Shown piece by piece: positions 55,514 to 64,000 of a stretch of DNA of 64,000 nt (its first letter is position 1; every line of letters starts with the position of its first letter). Below the pieces are notes generated by a model. It was not told where the DNA came from, did no database searches, and saw only the letters and a program-made list of their open reading frames with translations. Source of the stretch: Toxorhynchites rutilus septentrionalis (taxonomy: Eukaryota > Arthropoda > Insecta > Diptera > Culicidae); assembly GCF_029784135.1 (NCBI RefSeq), contig NC_073746.1:251109494-251173493 (forward strand), in the 5' to 3' direction. Position numbers and translations under genes: made by a program.

Positions 55514-58500
55514 TTATCGTCCACGACTTTTGAATGGGTCTTTGTCCTTTGTTATTCTCTGATTAACTTTTACGTATACATTTTCTCCTGGTTCTAAAGT
55601 TTTTGGCAAGGTTTTTACCTTGTTTTCATTTTCTATCTGCTTTCTGCGTTTTTCCATTAGGACCTTAATGGCAGACTGAATTTTACTGTAATTTTGAAAA
55701 ATTTCTTCCGCGCTTGTTTCATTATGGTGGTTAAAGACTACTTGCTTTGGCTTAAAGCCGGTCGCTGAGTGAATTGTGTTATTATAAATATCCACAAGAA
55801 TGTTAATTTTGTCGAAGAATTCCATGTCTTTGTATTTCGAATTTAAAGTTCTATATAGTTCAATGAGTGTAGAGTGGAATCGTTCCACTATTCCGTTTGA
55901 GTTACTTGAACTCGCAAAATGAATTTCAATATCCAAATCCTGCATGAATCCAATGAAGGCGAGCGATGTCAAGCTTGGTTCTTGATCGCAAGTTATCGAT
56001 TTTGGTTTGCCGAAAATTCTGATGTGCTCTGTGATTGCCCTTTTAAGGTCTACGATAGTCCTTGTTTCAAGAGCGATCACGTTTGCAAATTTGGAAAAAG
56101 CGTCTACTATAGTTAGCATTTTTCTTCCACTCATAAAAAATATATCCATGTGAATCCTTTCAAATGTATTTTCTGCGGGGTTAGTTTTTTGAACCAATTT
56201 CGGAGGTTTTCTGTCGTACTTACATTTTTTGCAAGTAGGACAGTTATTTATATAAACTTTCAATTTTTTATCAATTTCGGGGAAGAAAAATTCTAACAGG
56301 ATTTGAGCTTTATTCTCTTTGATCCCTCTATGGGCATAGTCGTGAGTTTTGCGCACGATTTCGTCCTGTTCCTCTGGTAGCCTTATGTCCTGGAGTAATA
56401 CCTGTGAAATAAGGAGCTTGAAGATTTTGTTATGAGAAAAATGTTTGCGATATGTTTCCTGAATTAATTGTGTTAGCATTAAAGGGCAATAGATGCAATT
56501 TATACCGTTTGGATTAAGTTTTTCTTTAAAAATAGTTACTATGTCTTGTTCTGTGTAGTTTGGTTTTGAGATTATAAATCTGTCGTATTTTGTGAAGATT
56601 TGTTCGTGAGCTTCTATGTCTGTAGGAGAAATTTTAAATATGATCTGGTTTTTGAATGAATTTGTTGGTCTTTCTGTTGTCCAAATATAATGATCGTTGC
56701 TGGTGTCTGCTGAATGTACTGTCATGCCGTCGGTGTCGGGTTCGTCTTGATTTTCCTGTATGTCATTGGAGTTTATTTCTGCTGGTTTTATTCTAGACAG
56801 GGCGTCGGCTACGACGTTTTCTCTGCCAGGTTTATAAATTATTTCAAAGTCAAATTCAGTTAAAACTAGTTTCCATCTAATAATTTTTTGGTTTGCACTT
56901 GTCATCGAATATATTAATGGTTGATGATCTGTGACAAGCTTAAATCTTCTTCCATACAAGTATGGTCTGAAGTGTTTAACAGCCCATATAATAGCTAATA
57001 ATTCTTTTTCCGTTGTGCAATAATTTTCTTCCGACTTGTTTAAAGTTCTTGAAGCGTAGGCAATCGGGTGATCTTTCCCTATTTGTCCCTGTGATAATAC
57101 AGCTCCCACTGCAAAGTCACTAGCATCTGTGGTAAGGATGAATTCTTTTGTAAAATCTGGGTACGCAAGTATTGGATCCATAGTCAAAAGTGCTTTGCAT
57201 TTTTCAAAACATTGAATTTTATCTGGAGTAAATTCAAAGCAAGTATCATTTCGCAAGAGTTGCGTTAAAGGTTTCACCATTTTGGCAAAGTCTTTTATGA
57301 AACGGCGATAGTAACCTATTGTTCCGAGAAATTGCTTAAGTTCCTTCTCGTTTTTTGGTTTAGGCCAATTTTGAATAACCTCTATTTTGTCGCTGTTTGG
57401 CTTTACGCCATCTTTGGTCACGGTATGTCCAAGGAATTGAACTTCCCGTCTGAAAAAATAGCATTTATCTAGTTGTATCTTCAAACAAGCTTCCTTCAGC
57501 TTGCGAAGAATTTTACATATGTCTTTGACGTGCTCTCGAAACTCGAACTCGAAAAAATGATGATGTCGTCCATATAAACAAGACAACAAACACCAATGTG
57601 ATCTCTAAGAACGGCATCCATAACCCTCTGAAAGGTCGCAGGGGCGTTCTTGAGTCCAAAAGGCATCCTTGTGAATTTGTATTTACCCGAGCTCACGGAG
57701 AACGCTGTTTTTTCGACGTCTTTTGCGTCTAGCTGAATCTGGTGAAATCCAGAAACTAGATCTAGTGTCGAGAAGTATGTCGCTCTTCCTAATTTATCCA
57801 AAATTTCTGTTATATCCGGTATAGGATATTTATCAGAGATGGTTTTCTCGTTAAGTTTTCTGTAATCTATAACGAGTCGAAACTTTTTCACACCTGATAG
57901 ATCTGCTTTCTTAGGCACTATCCATACAGGTGATGTGTAGGGCGATATGGATTCTTGAATAATCCCGTCCTTCAACATTTTTCTTATTTGAGTTTGTACC
58001 TCTGTTTCAAATATTTGTGGATAACGGTATGACTTGGAATGAATCGGTATATTGTCCACAGTTCTAATTCGGTGTTTGATTTGATGTGTAAAGGTTAATT
58101 TCTGGTCATCGGAATATAGAATTTCAGAATATTCGCCGATAATGTCATCCAAAGCTTTTCTTTCTTGTTGATTCAACGAATCGTCTAAGATGCTGAATTT
58201 ATTTCTTGGGCTTTCTATGGGTTTCTCGGCTGTGACAAATTCATCGTTATCAGATTCAAATTCATTCATGTTTATTTCGATTTGCGATTCTTCATGATTT
58301 TTTACTGCAACAAAAGCGGTATTATTACTACTGTGGTAGATCCCTGGTAGAATTGAAAAATTTCCCATATTTCTTTCGCTGCTTATGATGAATACTCCGT
58401 CATTGGTGGTTCTGATTTTGATAAATTGTTCTTTTTTTTTCAGTTAAATTTATTATTTGTTTTTCGGGAAATCTTTTTTTCATTTGAAAAGTTTTCTTTC

Positions 58501-58834
58501 CTATTCTCAAAATATTTTTGCTTACATCGATTTTGGCATTTAGATCTCTCAACGACTCGTAACCGATGAGACCGTCAAAATAGCTATGAAATTTAAAAAT
58601 GAAAAATTTTAATTTTTTGTTAATTCGAAACGGATCGAAGGATGCTGATTTGTCGATTGTGTGTGTTCCTTTTATGTTGGTTACCTTAGATAGGGGCTCT
58701 GATTTGCAGTTTTCTACGTTTACGTGGGCTGGCGAAATGTAATTTTTGTTCGCTCCTGTGTCGATCAAAAATTTCATTTCTCCCTTTGAAGTTTGGATTG
58801 TAATATATGGCACGAAGTTGTTGTCGTTTTTCAT
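55514..58834 (-). pseudogene. pol: pol: protease, RT, RNase H, integrase, two frame breaks
   Basis: The retroviral enzyme polyprotein. Protease near the start has the active-site motif LIDTGANKNYIS. RT includes KKFRLVIDYRKLNEKT, YFSTLDLVSGFHQI, MPFGLKNAPATFQR and the catalytic VYMDD. RNase H starts FILTTDASDFAVGAVLSQG and has TEKELLAIIWAVKHFR. Integrase has the H-x3-H...CPTCKKC zinc finger, and a core with HMDIF, TCDQEPS and NGIVERFHSTLIE (D,D,E). The frame moves from the protease frame to another at a T9 run (58432-58440), and back at three CTCGAA-like repeats just after VYMDD (57533-57556). If both are real, no full enzyme is made. The protease ATG overlaps the gag stop as ATGA (58831-58834), pointing to a -1 shift or restart. 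Confidence 0.9.
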
Positions 58835-60030
58835 ATTTTTCCTTGTGCTTGTTCTACCACGTGAAAATTTAGCTCCTCGTCGACAAAATAATCGTCGTCC
58901 TCCGAGTTTAAGATTGACTCTTCGAGCTGTTGGGAGGTGTCGTGTTCATCCCCACAATTTTTGCCGTCGTCCCTTTTTTGTCTTTGCCCAGTTTCGTGGT
59001 TGTTAACCTCCGTCCGAGATTTTGCTGTTCTCATGGAAACATCGTCGTCTGGTAGCGGCTCTCTATTCTTAAATCTACCGGACCCATTTGACTTTGCAAT
59101 AGGATAGGATGGTTTCGTATTCGAAGATCCACTGTTGTTAAAATTGTTTGGTTTTTGATTGAACGGGTTGAGGTTCAAGTTGGAATTTTTGTTGGTGCTA
59201 TCGGATGGTTTAAAGTTGTTTGCTTTGATCGTCTTTTGATCTATTGTTTGTTTGTTGAGTCTTTGTCTATATGCTGCATTAGAATATTGCATAGTTATGG
59301 AGTAAGCGTCCTCAAGGGATTGCGGTCTATAACTCCTAACGTGCATTGATAGCTCGTCATTTAGCCCGTCGATGAATCTTGTTAAAGCCATAAGACTTAT
59401 TAAACTATTTATAGCTTTAGTGGATGATTTGTAGTCGTCCATCAAAGCTGCTGTCGCCTTAATTGACGTATCAATTTTCTTAACTTGGTTGTAAAACTCA
59501 GTTAGAGTCTTCTTTCCCTGGTTAACATAGAAAAGGGATTGAATATGAGATGTAAGATCTCTTCTGTCCCCATAAGAATTTAGGATTATTTCTTTGATTT
59601 GTTCCCACTGATTTGGGTTGCCAGCCGCTATTAATATTTCTTTGGCATCGCCAATAATTTTATTTTTAACAGCTCTCACTAATTGGCTGTAAATGGGTTC
59701 ATTTTTGTATGACTGGAAGAGCGCGAGTGTGTTCTCCGCATCTTCTAACCAAGCATGTGTTTCTTTTTTGTTACCCGCAAAAGTGGCCAGATTTTTAATC
59801 GGGTCTGGTGTTCGGAACTGTAAGAAGGGATCTTCTGATTTCGATCGCAATCTATGGAGTTCGTCAATCAAAGCGTTTTGATTGCTCGTTAATGTTTTTA
59901 TATGACCCAACAAACTTTCAACTGTGACTTGTTGTGGGTTCTCCTGAGGTTCTTGTTCAATAATTATTCTCCCGTCCAGCTCTGGTGCTGGCATAAGGTC
60001 GGGTGAAATCATAAATTCGCGTTGATCCAT
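58831..60030 (-). CDS. gag: gag: capsid-type structural protein
   Basis: Structural protein of the endogenous retrovirus, 399 aa from the ATG at 60030 (MDQREFMISPDLMPAPELDG); the frame is also open upstream to 60108. It has a capsid-like region with FRTPDPIKNLATFAGNKKE and THAWLEDAENTLALF (about residues 90-125), and helices further on. It has a basic and then acidic Ser/Asn-rich C-terminus and no CCHC zinc knuckle, as usual for errantivirus-like gag. No stop or shift seen. It overlaps pol by 4 bp. Confidence 0.88.
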   Translation of the reverse strand: MDQREFMISPDLMPAPELDGRIIIEQEPQENPQQVTVESLLGHIKTLTSNQNALIDELHRLRSKSEDPFLQFRTPDPIKNLATFAGNKKETHAWLEDAENTLALFQSYKNEPIYSQLVRAVKNKIIGDAKEILIAAGNPNQWEQIKEIILNSYGDRRDLTSHIQSLFYVNQGKKTLTEFYNQVKKIDTSIKATAALMDDYKSSTKAINSLISLMALTRFIDGLNDELSMHVRSYRPQSLEDAYSITMQYSNAAYRQRLNKQTIDQKTIKANNFKPSDSTNKNSNLNLNPFNQKPNNFNNSGSSNTKPSYPIAKSNGSGRFKNREPLPDDDVSMRTAKSRTEVNNHETGQRQKRDDGKNCGDEHDTSQQLEESILNSEDDDYFVDEELNFHVVEQAQGKI

Positions 60031-60462
60031 TTTACCAATGATAATCTTGCTTATAATTTGCACACACAAGAATGCACTGCTATGATATTCGCTCACACTG
60101 CACTGCACCTCGCGGTTTGTGGCTGTTAGTTTCGCTCGCTTTTAAAATTGCTGAACGTTGTATTTTGTGCCGCTTGCCTCCGTGCTTTACTTTTGCTTAC
60201 GGGGCAGCTGATTTTTGTTGCGAGAGTTATGTTACTTTTTTCACTTTAACACTCACTAAGGAAGAAATAAAAAAAAATACTTACAAGAGGATGATGGTGA
60301 TCATCTCCTGGAGTTTCTAAGTTGATGATTAGGTTCGATGGTAGTTCCTCGCTTCTGGGCTACGCTAATCGGTGATATTCCCTCACCGGTGGTTTCCCGG
60401 TAGTCCAGATGTTTCCAATAAACGTTGCTCGGTCGTGCACTTTACTGCACTTTACTTCCACT

Positions 60463-60481
60463 TCACTATGACTGCGCCAGT
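60463..60481 (-). other. primer binding site, probably tRNA-Ser
   Basis: Minus strand directly after the 5' LTR reads TGGCGCAGTC. This matches, from memory, the tRNA-Ser primer site type of the 17.6/297 group. Confidence 0.65.
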
Positions 60482-60781
60482 TATGTAGCTTCCGTACGGG
60501 AAAGCATAAAAAATAAATTTATTCACGATTTCACTTATCGCTATAACATCATACTTAGAACTAACTTATATTTTTGCATCGAACCCATTATAAAGACTAC
60601 AGACTGCTGAGTCTGCGTTCATCCCGGTGGCTTGGTACTTATGCAAGGTGATACCTTGTTTTCCTTTCTGGCGAATTCTCGCGCGCATCGTCGTTAATCT
60701 GGCGCGCGTGCAATGGGCCAGGCTCGGTTGCATGTTGTTACTATGGGCTCAAATGAATGTGTGGGAGGGACTTTTCATAAC

Positions 60782-60783
<2 letters not shown>
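60482..60783 (-). repeat. 5' LTR
   Basis: 302 bp, identical to 53501-53802. On its outer side it borders (TA)n; on the inner side, the primer binding site. Confidence 0.93.
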
Positions 60784-60830
<47 letters not shown>

Positions 60831-60841
60831 ATATATATATA
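60784..60841. repeat. (TA)n microsatellite, right half
   Basis: Continuation of the array at 53357-53500, split by the provirus; one CA interruption near 60827. Confidence 0.95.
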
Positions 60842-60924
60842 CAGGATTTTTCAACTTTAAATTCCGAAAGTAAATTTAAATAAAAGTTTCATCGAAATTC
60901 GAATTCTAAGTTTGGTTTATGCCA

Positions 60925-61570
60925 TTATGTGTGAAATACAACATCATTCAAATGTCCACCTAGGGCTTCCTCGCACACCTTGATCCGGAACAGGTAATTT
61001 TCGATGACTTTTCGACACATATGGGGTGGTATCTCGGTCATAACTTCACGAATGTTGTCTTTCAAATGTTCAAGAGTTTGCGGAGAGTTGGCATAGACAC
61101 GGTCTTTCGCATAACTCCACAAAAAAAGTCTAGCGGGTTCAAATCGCATGATCTGGACGGTCAATTGGCATCACCAAAACGCGAAATTATGCGTCCCTCA
61201 AATTTCGTTCGCAATATGGCCATGTTCGGTCGTGTTGTGTGGCACGTGGCGCCGTCCTGCTGAAACCACATGTCATCCGTATCCATATCTTCAATTTGTG
61301 GCAAAAAAAATCGGTTAACTTGCGGCCATAGCGCTCACCATTTACAGTTACCGTCTCGCCGTCCTCATTTTCAAAGAAATACGGCCCGATGACTACACCC
61401 CAGACCATAATGCGCACCAAACAGTGACTTTTGGCGGATGCAATGGCCTCTCCACAATCACGTGTGGATTTTCTGAGACCCATATACGGAAATTTTGGGT
61501 GTTTACATAGCCACCGAGCTCGGAATGTGCCTCATCGCTGAAGAAAATTTGATGCGAAAATTCAGCGTTT
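60925..61570 (-). pseudogene. Tc1/mariner-like transposase, C-terminal two thirds
   Basis: Minus strand: IFFSDEAHSELGGYVNTQNF (first catalytic Asp region), VSENPHVIVERPLHPPKVTV, a frame shift near 61400, then VVIGPYFFENEDGETVTVNG, ERYGRKLTDFF, another shift near 61170-61300, and LFLWSYAKDRVYANSPQTLE, IREVMTEIPPHMCRKVIENY, GGHLNDVVFHT with a stop at 60925. The pattern is that of transposases common in insects with C-terminal LWGYVKDKVY boxes. The N-terminal third is missing, cut by the ~155-bp repeat array. Confidence 0.85.
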
Positions 61571-61572
61571 TA

Positions 61573-63060
61573 CTACTGAACCGATCAACATGAAGATAGG
61601 TATGTACGGGTTTTTGGGGCCGGGGAAGGTTTTCTTGATAGTTTGAGACCCCTCCCCCTCTCTTAGGGGGGGGGGGGTTGGAGCTGCCATACAAATGAAA
61701 CACAAATTTCTGCATTACTCGATAATTATTCAAGCAAATGAAACCAAGAGGTTTTAGAGTGCAATAAATGTTTTTACGGAGGTTAGATACTCCTCCTCTC
61801 TCTCTTAGGGGGGCTTGCAATACAAATGCCATGGAAATGAAACACACATTTCTGCATAACTCGAGAACTAATCAAGAAAATGGAACCAAATTAGGCATAT
61901 GGAGGTTTTAGGGTGCAATAAATGTTTCAATGATGGTTAGACTCTCCACCCCCCCCTTTCTAAGGGGAGGGGTTGGGGCTTCTGCCATACAAATGAAACA
62001 CAAATTTCTGCATTACTCGAGTTTTAATCAAGCAAATGAAACCAAATTAGACATATTGAGGTTTTAGGGTGCAATAAATGTTCCTATGATGGTTAGACTC
62101 TCCCCCCCCCCCCTTTCTAAGGGGAGGGGTTGGGGCTTCTGCCATACAAATGAAACACAAATTTCTGCATTACTCGAGTTTTAATCAAGCAAATGAAACC
62201 AAATTAGGCATATTGAGGTTTTAGGGTGCAATAAATGTTCCTATGATGGTTAGACTCTCCCCCCCACCCTTTCTAAGGGGAGGGGTTGGGGCTTCTGCCA
62301 TACAAATGAAACACAAATTTCTGCATTACTCGAGTTTTAATCAAGCAAATGAAACCAAATTAGGCATATTGAGGTTTTAGGGTGCAATAAATGTTCCTAT
62401 GATGGTTAGACTCTCCCCCCCCCTTCTAAGGGGAGGGGTTGGGGCTTCTGCCATACAAATGAAACACAAATTTCTGCATTACTCGAGTTTTAATCAAGCA
62501 AATGAAACCAAATTAGACATATTGAGGTTTTAGGGTGCAATAAATGTTCCTATGATGGTTAGACTCTCCCCCCCCCCTTTCTAAGGGGAGGGGTTGGGGC
62601 TTCTGCCATACAAATGAAACACAAATTTCTGCATTACTCGAGTTTTAATCAAGCAAATGAAACCAAATTAGGCATATTGAGGTTTTAGGGTGCAATAAAT
62701 GTTCCTATGATGGTTAGACTCTCCCCCCCCCTTCTAAGGGGAGAGGTTGGGGCTTCTGCCATACAAATGAAACACAAATTTCTGAATTACTCGAGAATTA
62801 ATCAAGCAAACGAAACAAAATTTGGCATGTGGAGGTTTTAGGATGCAATAAATGTTTATATGGTGGTTAGACACTCCTCCCGCTCTCTAAGGGAGGCTGC
62901 CATGCAAACGAAACACAAACTTCTGCATAACTCGAGAACTAATCAAGCACAATTTGGGATGTGAGGGCTTTAGGGTATGAGAAATGTTTCTATGATGGTA
63001 TGACACCCCTCCCTCCTCTGGAATGGAGAGAGGGTCCCATAAAAATATAGCACTTAATTA
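61573..63060 (-). repeat. ~155-bp repeat array, about 9 units
   Basis: Minus-oriented array bounded by the end unit (61573-61625) and the start unit (62940-63040). The central units are nearly identical, with GCCATACAAATGAAACACAA starting at 61984, 62141, 62297, 62450, 62605 and 62758, a period of 153-157 bp. Length differences come mostly from a C-tract of 7 to 14. Confidence 0.92.
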
Positions 63061-63259
63061 ATATAAATTAAAAATTAATAACTTAAAATACTTAGCCTAC
63101 TTGAAACTGTGCATAACTGGAAAGAACGTTCAAGAATGCATTTCTTAAACTTGCCCGAGATAAGTGAAAGTCATAAGACAAGTAGCAAGTAGCAGTAGTA
63201 GTTGCCGACATAGATATGCGTGTTTATAATACCCTTAGCTTTCATTTGAAGAATGAGCC

Positions 63260-63780
63260 AATGTTGAGCCAAAGAAATGTTTCTATGGTGGTTAGACTCT
63301 CCACCCCCCTCTCTAAGGGGAGGCTGCCATAAAAATGAAACACAAATTTCTGCATTACTCAAGAATCAAGCAAATGAAACCAAATTTGACATGTGAAGGT
63401 TTTAGGGTGCAACAAATATTTCTATGGTGGTTAGGCACTTCACTCCCCTCTTGAGGGGGGGCTGCCATACAAATAAAACTCAAATTTCTGCATTACTCGG
63501 GAATTAATCAAGCAAATGAAACCAAATTTGGCATGTCAAGTTTTTAGGGTGCAATAAATGTTTCTATGGTGGTTAGACACCCCACCCCCCTCTCTAAAAG
63601 GGGGCTGCCATACAAATGAAACACAAATTTCTGCATTACTCGAGAATTAATCAAGCAAATGAAACCAAATTAGGCATATGAAGGTTTGAGGTTGCAATAA
63701 ATGTTTTTACGGTGATTAGACACTCCACCCCCCCCCCCCTCTGTAAGGGGGAGCTGCCATACAAAATTAAACGGTGTCGA
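63260..63780 (-). repeat. ~155-bp repeat array, second block
   Basis: Three to four more diverged units of the same family, same orientation, separated from the first block by ~200 bp of unrelated AT-rich DNA. Confidence 0.85.
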
Positions 63781-64000
63781 TTAGAAGATCAATCAATGAA
63801 CAGTTCTGCGATTGGACCCATGAACTTACTCATAGTAAGAAAACGTGAATATTTAAAGGTATTGATAACAAAAAACAAATTTTGGGCACGACGAAGTTTG
63901 CCGGGTTGTTCAATAAAATCTTCTGATCTTAAAATAGCTCAAAAAGATTACTCCTTTTTTTATTGTTGCCAATGAGTGAGGCATTATTTTTTTGTCCACC

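Overview
The window looks like a nuclear segment from a culicine mosquito, most likely Aedes. This rests on two intact host genes with short GT-AG introns or one huge TE-filled intron, on a mosquito-type ITmD37E transposon, and on a very high density of LINEs, tRNA-derived SINEs, MITEs and mariner relics. No bacterial, plasmid, CRISPR or free-virus features are seen.

Host genes are few. At 1.26-1.69 kb is the last exon of a MINDY-3/4-type (FAM188/DUF4205) deubiquitinase. At 19.30-20.87 kb is a complete four-exon ALG10-type alpha-1,2-glucosyltransferase (460 aa). At 40.13-50.89 kb, minus strand, is a complete five-exon CYP4-type cytochrome P450 (498 aa) whose 9.1-kb first intron is full of transposons. 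At 21.9-24.9 kb lie two broken copies of a divergent histone H2A/H4 fragment that still carry the histone mRNA 3' stem-loop.

The rest is mobile DNA. Left to right: a minisatellite, a SINE, and a 5'-truncated I-clade LINE with an open 1.18-kaa ORF and a 12-bp target duplication (3.1-7.6 kb). Then come four copies of an unclassified repeat with an asymmetric hairpin end and an internal ~95-bp minisatellite (8.5-10.8, 15.25-16.46, 22.06-23.39 kb, and a right end at 25.3-25.6 kb), two of which interrupt recognisable sequences so that their borders can be read. These are followed by nested mariners and MITEs (12.4-19.0 kb), a decayed second I-clade LINE (25.7-31.1 kb), a near full-length third LINE (33.6-39.2 kb), and arrays of a ~155-bp repeat (21.3, 31.2-33.4, 39.4, 61.6-63.8 kb). 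The CYP4 intron holds a SINE, an RTE relic, several MITEs, ITmD37E and a mariner relic. At 53.50-60.78 kb, minus strand, is a full-length errantivirus-type (Gypsy group) endogenous retrovirus with gag, pol, a baculovirus-F-like env and two identical 302-bp LTRs, inserted into a (TA)n microsatellite that it split.

The signals I rate highest are: the young env-bearing endogenous retrovirus and its TA target; a shared 3' hairpin linking the SINE family to the I-clade LINE tails; the hairpin-ended minisatellite transposon family; and the histone H2A/H4 pseudogene pairs.
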